Assembly: GCA_003140785.1 (NCBI GenBank)
Contig: PLKY01000173.1
Coordinates: 221-19,401, forward strand
DNA: 19,181 bases
Source: Acidobacteriaceae bacterium
GTDB lineage: Bacteria; Acidobacteriota; Terriglobia; Terriglobales; Acidobacteriaceae
Reading direction: 5' to 3'
Made by a program: the position numbers and the translations under genes. Position 1 is the first letter of the stretch, and every line of letters begins with the position of its first letter. The notes beneath the pieces are model-generated. The model saw only the letters and a list, made by a program, of their open reading frames with translations. It was not told the origin of the DNA and did not search any database. Of this stretch, positions 1-7,322 are shown piece after piece.

Positions 1-20
1 ACTATTAGGACTGGTTTCAG

Positions 21-263
21 ATGGAGTGCCTTGTGGATCAACTAGATCGAATTACACGGGACCCGGCGGTAATGGGCGGGAAGGCATGCATTCGCGGCAT
101 GCGCGTCACTGTAGGTATGGTCGTTGGGCAGATCGGCGCAGGGCGGAGCGTTGATGAGATCCTCGCCGAATATCCCTATCTGGAACGCGAGGACGTTATG
201 CAGGCGCTTCGTTATGCTGCGTGGCTGGCCGAGGAACGCGAGGTTGTGCTGGCGACGGCATGA
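21..263 (+). CDS. DUF433-family antitoxin
   Basis: This 80-residue protein matches the DUF433 (PF04255) family, small helix-turn-helix-like proteins that act as the antitoxin partner of DUF5615 PIN-like toxins. The family signature is visible: ITRDPAVMGGKACIRGMRVTV near residues 11-31 (a 'GKPxIRGTRI'-like core), then a helical part with a SVDEILAEYP segment near 43-52 and EDVMQALRYAA near 57-67. It would bind and neutralise the toxin and probably repress its own promoter, although almost all upstream DNA lies outside the window. The ATG is preceded by an AGGA at a slightly long spacing. Its TGA overlaps the toxin ATG, so the two are translationally coupled. Identification is by motif recognition; the family is well known but the function of this member is inferred. 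Confidence 0.88.
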   Translation: MECLVDQLDRITRDPAVMGGKACIRGMRVTVGMVVGQIGAGRSVDEILAEYPYLEREDVMQALRYAAWLAEEREVVLATA

Positions 264-634
264 AGCTGCTCGTCGATATGAACCTATCTCCCCGCTGGGT
301 TACATTGCTGGCTGGTGCCGGTATCGAGGCGGTACATTGGTCAACACTTGGACAGGCCAATGCTCCAGACGCCGAAATCATGGCCTATGCCGGCGCCAAT
401 GGCTACGTGGTTCTGACACACGATCTCGACTTCAGTGCGATTCTTGCGGCAACTCATGGCGAGAAACCAAGTGTCGTGCAAATTCGGACAGATGATCTAA
501 ATCTGGGTGAAGTTGGGAAACAGGTCATCGCGGCCTTGTTACAGACGACATCCGATCTGGAGGAGGGAGCACTGCTCACAATTGATCCAAAGCGCACTCG
601 TTTGCGGCTCCTGCCTTTACCTTCAAGAAGTTGA
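260..634 (+). CDS. DUF5615-family PIN-like toxin
   Basis: A 124-residue protein resembling the DUF5615 (PF18480) PIN-like family, predicted metal-dependent RNases paired with DUF433 antitoxins. It begins MKLLVDMNLSP with the first acidic residue at Asp6. Further acidic positions expected for the PIN-like active site are Asp37 (PDAEI) and the THDLDF motif with Asp55 and Asp57. The chosen ATG overlaps the antitoxin stop as ATGA; the open frame extends 13 codons upstream, but that extension would lie inside the antitoxin. It is the last gene of the pair and converges on otsB 33 bases away. No truncation is seen, so the module looks intact. RNase activity is a family-level inference. Confidence 0.87.
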   Translation: MKLLVDMNLSPRWVTLLAGAGIEAVHWSTLGQANAPDAEIMAYAGANGYVVLTHDLDFSAILAATHGEKPSVVQIRTDDLNLGEVGKQVIAALLQTTSDLEEGALLTIDPKRTRLRLLPLPSRS

Positions 635-667
635 CGCTATGCCAACCCGGCCTAAGATTGATCTCGC

Positions 668-1462
668 CTATTTCCCATCCCAAGCTTCGAGCCACATCCG
701 CAAAAACGTGCGCAATTCTTCCGGAGGCTTGAGCCACACATCGGCTGCCGTTTTGCGCGGAGCGCGGCGCATCAGCACACTCAGGTGCGGCGCTTTCGCT
801 TCATTGACTGCTTTAAATGCGGCTTCGTCAGTCAGGTCGTCGCCTAGATAGGTCACCGGTGCGCCGGCATCGGACTCGCGGATAATCTCGCGCACAGCAC
901 CGCCCTTGTCGCGGCCCGCGCGCAGTTCCAGTCCCGCCTCGAACTCTAGCAGTCGGAGACCACTCAGCTTGGCGAGCGGCTCAAACAGTTCCTGCGTGCG
1001 CCGCTTGATTTCGCGCGCCTGCTCGGGTGAGCGGCCGCGCCAATGCATCACGGCGGCATTGGGCTTGTCTTCAAAGAGGCCGCCGAGCGAGTCGCGTTTC
1101 AATCGCTTGCGAAGATTCTGGAGAGCTTGCCGCACAGCGGGCGTCTGCACTTCCATTTCACGGCGGCCGTTGGGATACAGCCTCTCCGCGCCATGAAGGC
1201 CCCAGACTTCGGGCGCAGGATCGAGGGCGAGCATGAGCGGAATCTCCCCTGCCGGTCGACCGGTTACAACCGCGATGCGTGTTTTCTTCTGGCTTTGGAT
1301 GCGATCCAACAAATCGCGCACCTGCGCCCACGGCCGCGCTTTGAAACGATCCACGCGAAATCCTGCCAGCGTGCCATCGTAATCCAGCATCAGCAGCGAG
1401 GTCGACGCGCCGGGGAATGCCGAAAAGAATTCCTGAAGTTTTTTTGCGGCTTGACGGTTCAA
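668..1462 (-). CDS. otsB: Trehalose-6-phosphate phosphatase OtsB
   Basis: A 264-residue HAD-superfamily phosphatase that removes phosphate from trehalose 6-phosphate to give trehalose in the cytoplasm. The HAD motifs are in order: DYDGTL at 27-32 with nucleophile Asp27 and acid/base Asp29, TGRP at 67-70 (motif II), a Lys at 186 in a DKGGAV segment (motif III), and LGDDLTDEAAF at 206-216 (motif IV). Length is normal for bacterial OtsB. The start is a TTG 14 bases after the otsA stop; no in-frame ATG lies nearby and the ribosome site is weak (a GAGA-like stretch), suggesting coupling to otsA translation. Together with the upstream otsA it completes the two-step OtsAB route from UDP-glucose and glucose 6-phosphate. 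Confidence 0.92.
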   Translation of the reverse strand: MNRQAAKKLQEFFSAFPGASTSLLMLDYDGTLAGFRVDRFKARPWAQVRDLLDRIQSQKKTRIAVVTGRPAGEIPLMLALDPAPEVWGLHGAERLYPNGRREMEVQTPAVRQALQNLRKRLKRDSLGGLFEDKPNAAVMHWRGRSPEQAREIKRRTQELFEPLAKLSGLRLLEFEAGLELRAGRDKGGAVREIIRESDAGAPVTYLGDDLTDEAAFKAVNEAKAPHLSVLMRRAPRKTAADVWLKPPEELRTFLRMWLEAWDGK

Positions 1463-1476
1463 CGGTTGGTCTCGTT

Positions 1477-3825
1477 CTAAGCCAGTCTACGTTGTGCGGG
1501 TTCGGCGGGAACAATCGCAATCGGGTTGGGCGCAGGGGCCTCCGGGCCGGCGTTATCTTCGAGGCGTATCTCGCGCAGCGCTCCGAGCACGTTCGCCGCC
1601 CAGCGGTAGATGTTGTTTTCCATCACCTGACGGCGCATGCGTTGCATACGGTCGCGACGCTCGGCGCGGTCCATTTCGAGGCCACGGTGCATGGCTTCCG
1701 CGACGCCGGCAATGTCGTACGGATTCACCACCAGCGCATCGCGAAGCTCGACGGCAGCCCCAGTGAATTTGCTGAGGATCAGCACGCCATCCTCATCGTC
1801 ACGCGCCGCCACAAACTCCTTGGCCACAAGATTCATGCCGTCGTGGAGCGAGGTGATCACGCAGAGATTCGCCGCGCGGTACCAGCGCTCGATCTCCTGA
1901 CGATCTGCCTGTCTCTCGATCAGGACGATCGGCTTCCAGCGCGCAGTTTGAAAGCGCTGATTGATGCGCGCCACTTCTTCATTCACGCGGCGGTGCAGCT
2001 CTTCATACGCGGGGATTCGAGTGCGGCTGGGTGAGGCAATCTGCACCAGTGTGAGCCGCTCCCGATGCCAGGGGTGGAATTCGAGGAGGTGCTCCAGGGC
2101 AAGGAGACGCTGCACGATGCCCTTGGTGTAATCCAGCCGGTCGACGCCAACGGCGAGACTCTCTGCGCGGATGTTGAACTCACGAAGCAACTGATTGCGT
2201 GCTGCAGCGCGCATCGGCTCCTCGTCGGGATTATCCAGGCTCACGGGACCGGCCACCATCGCAGACCCGGTGAAGGCGACACTGATCGGATAGGGCCGCA
2301 CGGTGGTGATATGGCCGTGCCGGCTTACCGTCGCATGCTCGCGATCTGTGCGCGCCTCGAAGACCCGGTCCACGGCAGAAAGAAAATTACTACAGTGGAG
2401 CGGAATGTGAAAGCCGATCAGATCCGCGCCCAGCAGTCCGTCCAGAATCTCCGCCTGCCAGGGACAGATCCCAAAAGCTTCGGAATTCGGCCAGGGAATG
2501 TGCCAGAAAATTGCGACGCGGGCATCGGGGCGCGCAGCTTTTACGAGGCGGGGCAGGAGCGCAAAATGATAATCCTGTACAAACACGATGGGTTCAACGC
2601 TGCCTTCCATTTCTTCGAGCAATGCCGCCGCGAATCGTTCGTTGACGCGCTGATAGCACTCCCAATCGGCAGGCCGGAAGATAGGACTGGTGTGCGCGTT
2701 GTGGCACAGGGGCCATAGGCCTTCGTTGGCAAAGCCATCGTAGTAGCGCGACTCCTCTTCCTGCGTCAACCAAACGCGCCGCAAGGTGTAGCGCGGATCG
2801 TCGGGCGGAACGCGTAAGCGATCGAAATCGTCCACCGTTTCTTTGTCGGCATTGCCGCTGCCACTTGCCACCCACACGCCGTCACAGGCGCGCAACACCG
2901 GCTCAATGGCGGTGACCAGGCCACTGGGAGGGACTTCGCAAACGATTTCGCGGCCCTTCCGCACATGCATATAGGGTTCGCGATTCGAAACCACGAAGAT
3001 GCGACTGGAGCCGGATTGGTCGCGCATATGCACAGCAAGTCGTTCCGCCGTCCACATGTTCTCGCCTGCGTGGCGCAAGCGGGCTTCAGCTTCGGCGGCC
3101 GCGCGCGCGGCAGCCAGACTCTCCGCCAGTGTCTCGACTTCGCGCGCCAGAGGCGTAAACATGCTGAACTCTCTTGCGCGCGGATCCTCCGGTTCATCCG
3201 TATGCCCACTGCGCAACCGGCGCAGACGCTCGGCGACACGCGTCATAGGCCGCATCAGGAACCAGCGCACCATCACAAACGTGACGGCGGCTATCAGTAA
3301 AACCAGTTCCGCGATACGCCAGAAGCTCCTGCGCCAAATGTCATATCCCTCAGTGCGGATGTAGCCTGCATCCGCGATCAGAACCAGTGCTCCTTCCAAC
3401 TGATTCCCGTTGTGCAGAGGGAAGGCCTCTTCGAGCCATTGCATGTCGCTCGAATGCCCGAAAGCGGACTCGTCCGATCCTTTCCGCAATGACTTTTCAA
3501 CCAGCGGGTGGGGCAAAGCATGGAGAAGATCCGTAGGGCCGACCCAGGCCAGGTATTGCCCCTGGGCGTTGACGACAGCGAGTCCAAGAACCCCAGTCCG
3601 CGCCTTCGAGGATGCAAGAAGCGACGGCAGCGCAGCGGTATCGCCGGAAGCCAGCTTCTGCTCAAGGTAGGGCTGCAAGCCGACGCCCATCCATCTTGTT
3701 CGGCTGACCAGAACCTCTCGCAGAAAGTGCTTATGCGCCAGCACCTCAAAATAAGTAGAGGCGACAGAAACCGCAGTTACGCATGCGACGAGCACAAGGA
3801 TCAGGCGCAGGCGAAATGAGTGCAT
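1477..3825 (-). CDS. otsA: Trehalose-6-phosphate synthase fused to a membrane sensor/HAMP-like module
   Basis: A 782-residue protein, far longer than the roughly 470 residues of E. coli OtsA. Order: a short cytoplasmic start, TM1 at about 6-25, a predicted periplasmic domain at about 26-165, TM2 at about 170-190, a HAMP-like segment starting at MRPMTRVAERLRRL (191-204), an Ala/Glu-rich helical linker at about 225-265, then a GT20 synthase domain at about 275-755. Catalytic features are present: SNR at 280-282, Trp371, VQDYH at 416-420, HIPWPNSE at 442-449, VDRLDYTKG at 561-569 (Arg563, Lys568), and HDGMNLVAKE at 661-670 (Asp662, Glu670). The E. coli GG-L loop reads SGL here. It makes trehalose 6-phosphate for OtsB downstream. 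The open frame runs 100 codons further upstream, but the ATG at 3825 has a strong ribosome site and a coherent membrane start, and the extension would overlap mlaE. Synthase activity is well supported; sensing is inferred. Confidence 0.92.
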   Translation of the reverse strand: MHSFRLRLILVLVACVTAVSVASTYFEVLAHKHFLREVLVSRTRWMGVGLQPYLEQKLASGDTAALPSLLASSKARTGVLGLAVVNAQGQYLAWVGPTDLLHALPHPLVEKSLRKGSDESAFGHSSDMQWLEEAFPLHNGNQLEGALVLIADAGYIRTEGYDIWRRSFWRIAELVLLIAAVTFVMVRWFLMRPMTRVAERLRRLRSGHTDEPEDPRAREFSMFTPLAREVETLAESLAAARAAAEAEARLRHAGENMWTAERLAVHMRDQSGSSRIFVVSNREPYMHVRKGREIVCEVPPSGLVTAIEPVLRACDGVWVASGSGNADKETVDDFDRLRVPPDDPRYTLRRVWLTQEEESRYYDGFANEGLWPLCHNAHTSPIFRPADWECYQRVNERFAAALLEEMEGSVEPIVFVQDYHFALLPRLVKAARPDARVAIFWHIPWPNSEAFGICPWQAEILDGLLGADLIGFHIPLHCSNFLSAVDRVFEARTDREHATVSRHGHITTVRPYPISVAFTGSAMVAGPVSLDNPDEEPMRAAARNQLLREFNIRAESLAVGVDRLDYTKGIVQRLLALEHLLEFHPWHRERLTLVQIASPSRTRIPAYEELHRRVNEEVARINQRFQTARWKPIVLIERQADRQEIERWYRAANLCVITSLHDGMNLVAKEFVAARDDEDGVLILSKFTGAAVELRDALVVNPYDIAGVAEAMHRGLEMDRAERRDRMQRMRRQVMENNIYRWAANVLGALREIRLEDNAGPEAPAPNPIAIVPAEPAQRRLA

Positions 3826-4078
3826 AACGGTCCCCTCTAATGCCTTAGATGCACGGGACAGGTGCAAAAGGAGCAAGGCCCATTTGATACACGTCCCTAA
3901 TCGTCTTCCAATCTTCGGTATACCGCGATTCGATTGACCCGATCCGATTTTCCGGTACCACCTTCGATCGATCACAAACCCGGCAAACAACAGCCCCCGC
4001 CGGGAAGTTTTTGCACGATGCGCTATTCTGTGGAATGAGAAGCGGAATTTCCCCCGCATCTCATTGTCCGGTAAACAA
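3826..4078. other. Divergent intergenic region between otsAB and mlaEF
   Basis: This 253-base stretch separates two divergent operons and must carry both promoters. I could not find a convincing sigma70-like -35/-10 pair on either strand. A perfect 10-base palindrome (CGGTATACCG, 3916-3925) and a short GGTACC palindrome near 3953 are possible operator sites. No convincing gene is present: the minus-strand open frame across it is an upstream extension of otsA without a good start. Confidence 0.5.
3831..3838 (-). promoter_or_regulatory. Ribosome-binding site fixing the otsA start
   Basis: On the minus strand AGAGGGGA lies about six bases before the ATG at 3825. It decides the start of the OtsA fusion, because the frame stays open for another 100 codons upstream with no comparable site. 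Confidence 0.7.
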
Positions 4079-4864
4079 ATGGCGTTCGAGACGATCGATA
4101 ACACTGCCAAGCAAATCGTGCTCACCGTGCAGGACTATTCCCTGTTCGCATACCGGGCGTTGATGAATCTTTTTCGCCCGCCCATCTACTGGACTGATTT
4201 TCTCATTCAATCCGACATCGTGGGTGTTGGTTCTTTGTCGATTGTAGTGCTCTCCGGACTCTCGACTGGGGGTGTTCTGGCTCTGCAATCGGCAGCAACG
4301 CTCTCCGCGTTCGGCGCAACGGCGGTTACCGGGCAGTTTGTGAGCCTCACCATGATCCGCGAACTCGGACCTGTGCTCACCGGGGTAATGGTGTCTGGCC
4401 GCAATGCCTCCTCGATGGCCAGCGAACTGGGTTCGATGGTCGTAACCGAGCAAATTGACGCGATGCGTGCTCTTGGTGTTGATCCTATCCGAAAGCTGGT
4501 AACTCCGCGAATTTTCGCCACCATTGCGATGCTCTTTTTTCTTACCATCGTGGCCGATGCATTTGGGATCCTCGGTGGCGGGCTAGTTACCGTCTTAATG
4601 AATAACCAGAATGGGACCCAGTACTTCGCCATGGCCTGGGAACATCTTCGTCTCCCGGACATCGTGCAGGGATTGATGAAGCCAATCTTCTTCGGCTACA
4701 TCCTATCCTCGATCGGCTGCTTTTATGGCATGAGGACCACAGGAGGAACGCAAGGCGTGGGCCGCTCCACCATTCAGGCGGTCGTCACCGCATCCGTGCT
4801 CATCATCTTCGTCGATTTTTTCATTACCCGGCTACTGCTCAACATCTTTGCCTCATGGAACTGA
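4079..4864 (+). CDS. mlaE: MlaE-family lipid ABC transporter permease
   Basis: A 261-residue inner-membrane permease of the MlaE/YrbE family (PF02405), which moves phospholipids between inner and outer membrane as part of an MCE-type ABC system. The family signature is clear: RELGPVLTGVMVSGRNASS followed by SELGSMVVTEQIDAMRALGVDP, in the middle of the protein. Several hydrophobic segments follow, including IFATIAMLFFLTIVADAFGIL and a C-terminal ASVLIIFVDFFITRLLL. An ATG at 4079 is preferred over an in-frame TTG at 4064; neither has a strong ribosome site, so the exact start is uncertain. Its last bases overlap the ATP-binding gene by 10 bases, showing an operon. No MlaD-type substrate-binding gene follows. 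Length is normal for the family. Confidence 0.9.
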   Translation: MAFETIDNTAKQIVLTVQDYSLFAYRALMNLFRPPIYWTDFLIQSDIVGVGSLSIVVLSGLSTGGVLALQSAATLSAFGATAVTGQFVSLTMIRELGPVLTGVMVSGRNASSMASELGSMVVTEQIDAMRALGVDPIRKLVTPRIFATIAMLFFLTIVADAFGILGGGLVTVLMNNQNGTQYFAMAWEHLRLPDIVQGLMKPIFFGYILSSIGCFYGMRTTGGTQGVGRSTIQAVVTASVLIIFVDFFITRLLLNIFASWN

Positions 4865-5700
4865 GTTACCCATTGACTCATCCGATACCGGACCCCGCTC
4901 CCAAAGCGGAGACCGACCCTGTGCTAACTTTTTCCGGCGTCGGACTCGCCTTTGATGGCCCGCCGGTCCTCAAGGACATCACCTTCTCTGTCGCTCCCAA
5001 TGAAACGCGGATTTTGCTCGGGCCGACTGGCGTGGGCAAGAGCGTGCTGTTGAAGCTCGCCAACGGTCTGCTTAGTCCGGATGCGGGCAGCATTTTCCTC
5101 TTTGGCGAAGACATATCGCGCATGAAGGAGGAAATGCTCTTCCGGTTGAGAACGCGCTCGGGCATGGTTTTTCAAGAAGGCGCGCTGTTCGACTCGCTCA
5201 CTGTGCGCGATAACGTCGCCTACCAGCTGATTCAGGAGCAAATTCCAGACGACGAAATCGATGTACGCGTGCGAGAGGCATTGCGTTTTGTCGAACTGGA
5301 ACAGACATTCGACCTGTATCCAACGAGTCTTTCCGGAGGTATGCGCCGCCGTGTGGCCATCGCACGTGCGCTCATTCATAAGCCAGATCTGTTGCTCTAC
5401 GATTCGCCGACAGGGGGCCTCGACCCGGTAACCTCCACCACGATCATCGAACTGATTGTCAAGCAGCGCGATGTCTATCGAACCCCTTCCCTTTTGGTGA
5501 CGCATCGTCTTCAAGACGCGTTTACCATGTGTACCCATCGATTCGATCCAAACTCCAGCCGCATGGTTCCCTTGCCCAAGGATCAAACCGATCCCAACAC
5601 GACGTTTCTCATTCTCTCGGAAGGGCGCCTTATCTTTGACGGCTCGCTCGCCGAGCTGACGGGCAGCCAGGATCCTTTTGTCCGGGAGTTTCTTGCATAG
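4855..5700 (+). CDS. mlaF: MlaF-like ABC transporter ATP-binding protein
   Basis: A 281-residue ABC ATPase that should energise the adjoining MlaE-like permease at the cytoplasmic membrane face. Motifs: Walker A GPTGVGKS at 56-63, a Q-loop MVFQEGALFDS near 104-114 (typical of the MlaF subfamily), the LSGGM signature at 159-163, Walker B LLLYD at 179-183, D-loop GGLDP at 187-191 and the switch His217 in LLVTHRL. The residue after the Walker B Asp is Ser184, not the usual catalytic Glu; the codon is TCG in the given sequence. A stretch rich in polar and Pro residues (about 228-250) sits between the H-loop and the final ILSEGRLIFDGS strand, longer than in compact MlaF proteins. The ATG lies within the end of mlaE, so translation is coupled. 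The family call is firm; the effect of Ser184 is not known from sequence. Confidence 0.9.
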   Translation: MELSYPLTHPIPDPAPKAETDPVLTFSGVGLAFDGPPVLKDITFSVAPNETRILLGPTGVGKSVLLKLANGLLSPDAGSIFLFGEDISRMKEEMLFRLRTRSGMVFQEGALFDSLTVRDNVAYQLIQEQIPDDEIDVRVREALRFVELEQTFDLYPTSLSGGMRRRVAIARALIHKPDLLLYDSPTGGLDPVTSTTIIELIVKQRDVYRTPSLLVTHRLQDAFTMCTHRFDPNSSRMVPLPKDQTDPNTTFLILSEGRLIFDGSLAELTGSQDPFVREFLA

Positions 5701-5755
5701 CGCGGTCAATTTGCATCTCAGTGAACAACGATTCTTGATTTGATGGGTGTGCTCC

Positions 5756-7180
5756 ATGAAGTTGAAGCGATTGCAAAAAATCCTGCTTCTCTCGCTGTTC
5801 ATTGTGATTCCGTGGGAAAGGCAGGCGGCTGCATATTCCCTGCTGACGCACGAACAACTGATCGACCTGGCATGGAAAGGCTCGATTGTTCCGCTTTTGC
5901 TTAGTCATTATCCGAATCTGACTGCAGCGCAGCTTGACGAGGCTCGTGCCTACGCTTACGGCGGATGCGTCATCCAGGACATCGGCTACTATCCATTCGG
6001 CGACGCTTCCTTCTCGGACCTGACGCATTACGTGCGCTCCGGTGACTTTGTCGTGAGCCTCTTTCGCAATGCGCAGAATGCGAACGAGCTTGCGTTCGCC
6101 GTGGGCGCGCTTTCTCACTACATCGGCGATTCAGTCGGTCATCCCTTGGCAACGAATCGAGCCGTGGCCATCGAGTTCCCGAAACTTGGCGCAAAATATG
6201 GGCCGGTGGTGAACTATGCCGAAGGCGCGCACCAGCACGTACAGACGGAGTTTGCTTTTGACATTGATGAAGTCGCTCATCATCGGCTCGCCCCGCTGCG
6301 TTTCCTGCGCCACATCGGCCTTCAGGTTCCGACCAAGCAGCTCGCTCTTGCCTATTACCAGACCTACGGTTTGAGCGAGGACTTCACGTCGAGACGCGGA
6401 CGCCGCTTCAACATCCGCGAGTACCGCTTCGCAGTGCGGACTTTCATTCCCCGCATTGCCTATGCGGTCACGCTCCTCCATCGCAGGCATTTGCCGCCGG
6501 AACCCGACACACCGGAGGTTGCGGAGATCATTGCAGAGGCGGCGGCCGTGAATCAGGAGAATAACTGGGACGCTTATCGCCACAAGGCGGGATTCCAAAC
6601 GTATGCGCTGGCCGGTCTATTGTTCGTGCTGCCAAAGGTTGGTCCACTCAAGCTGGTTTCGGTGAAAGGCCCGACCACAGCTACAGAAGCGGATTATGCG
6701 CACAGCGTCATACTCTCTCTCGCAATTCTGCGCAGAGTGCTTGAGCGATTCACGCCGCCCTCGCCAAGCGGGAATGCTGCCGATGGCCACGCACCGCTGA
6801 TGCCGGCGGCACTTCTTCCCATCCTCGCCGCGACAAGCCCCGATGTACTGCTGCGATCCGACGATCCGAGGCATCCATTGCCGAATCGCGACCTCGACAC
6901 GGGGCGCGTAGTTCAACCGGGAGGGTATCGGTTGACCGATTACACTTTTGCTCTGCTGCTGCATGAGCTGGCCCAGCAGCCGACGAAGCCAATTCCGCCT
7001 GGCATCAAGAGAGAGATTCAGACCTATTACGCCAATCCGGATGCGCCGATTACCACGAAGAAAGATGCCGCCAAATGGGCGCAAGTGCAAGCCGACTTGT
7101 TGACGCTCGCGAGCATGCCGACAAGCACCGAGCCGGAGCCCTTTCCAACGTACGGGCAGGACGCAGCGAGCAGCCAGTAG
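5756..7180 (+). CDS. Secreted zinc-dependent phospholipase C-like protein
   Basis: A 474-residue predicted exported protein resembling the zinc-dependent phospholipase C family (PF00882). The N-terminus has a signal peptide: basic MKLKRLQK, a hydrophobic core, and a likely cleavage after QAAA near residue 26. Metal-ligand candidates occur in the expected order: His32 in LTHEQL, Asp75 in VIQDIGYYPFGD, His91 in LTHYV, His121, Asp125 and His129 in SHYIGDSVGHP, and an HxxxE pair His161/Glu165. These resemble the three-zinc site of Bacillus-type enzymes. The C-terminal half (about 250-474) is not recognised and makes the protein longer than the roughly 280-residue Bacillus precursor. The ATG at 5756 is chosen because it starts the signal peptide directly; a GTG three codons upstream is possible. 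It follows mlaF by 55 bases and is probably co-transcribed. Substrate is unknown. Confidence 0.75.
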   Translation: MKLKRLQKILLLSLFIVIPWERQAAAYSLLTHEQLIDLAWKGSIVPLLLSHYPNLTAAQLDEARAYAYGGCVIQDIGYYPFGDASFSDLTHYVRSGDFVVSLFRNAQNANELAFAVGALSHYIGDSVGHPLATNRAVAIEFPKLGAKYGPVVNYAEGAHQHVQTEFAFDIDEVAHHRLAPLRFLRHIGLQVPTKQLALAYYQTYGLSEDFTSRRGRRFNIREYRFAVRTFIPRIAYAVTLLHRRHLPPEPDTPEVAEIIAEAAAVNQENNWDAYRHKAGFQTYALAGLLFVLPKVGPLKLVSVKGPTTATEADYAHSVILSLAILRRVLERFTPPSPSGNAADGHAPLMPAALLPILAATSPDVLLRSDDPRHPLPNRDLDTGRVVQPGGYRLTDYTFALLLHELAQQPTKPIPPGIKREIQTYYANPDAPITTKKDAAKWAQVQADLLTLASMPTSTEPEPFPTYGQDAASSQ

Positions 7181-7322
7181 TCGGCTTCGGATCGGCGATT
7201 GCCGTTGCACCCATGCAATCTTCTCACTTGATTTAATCGCTTTTTTGCGGCTCTATTCCCTCGCTCCTCGCCCGTCTGCTACCCTTCAGTCTCAAATCTC
7301 TGCACGAACGGCGGGTGCATGC

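Noticed and set aside
641..851. Plus-strand frame after the toxin beginning MPTRPKIDLAYF
   Set aside because: It lies mostly antisense to otsB and becomes Ser/Arg/Ala-rich shadow sequence without family resemblance.
1417..2718. Long plus-strand frames antisense to otsA (205 and 217 codons)
   Set aside because: The minus strand carries an unmistakable GT20 enzyme; these are antisense shadows of GC-rich coding DNA.
3826..4125. Upstream 100-codon extension of the otsA reading frame
   Set aside because: It overlaps the start of mlaE on the other strand, has no good ribosome site, and the ATG at 3825 has a strong one and starts directly at the first membrane segment.
4924..5802. 292-codon minus-strand frame over mlaF
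   Set aside because: It is antisense to a gene with all ABC motifs and shows no recognisable domain.
7197..7220. Possible terminator after the phospholipase-like gene (GATTGC/GCAATC)
   Set aside because: The stem is only six base pairs with a 12-base loop, and the T-run lies too far downstream.
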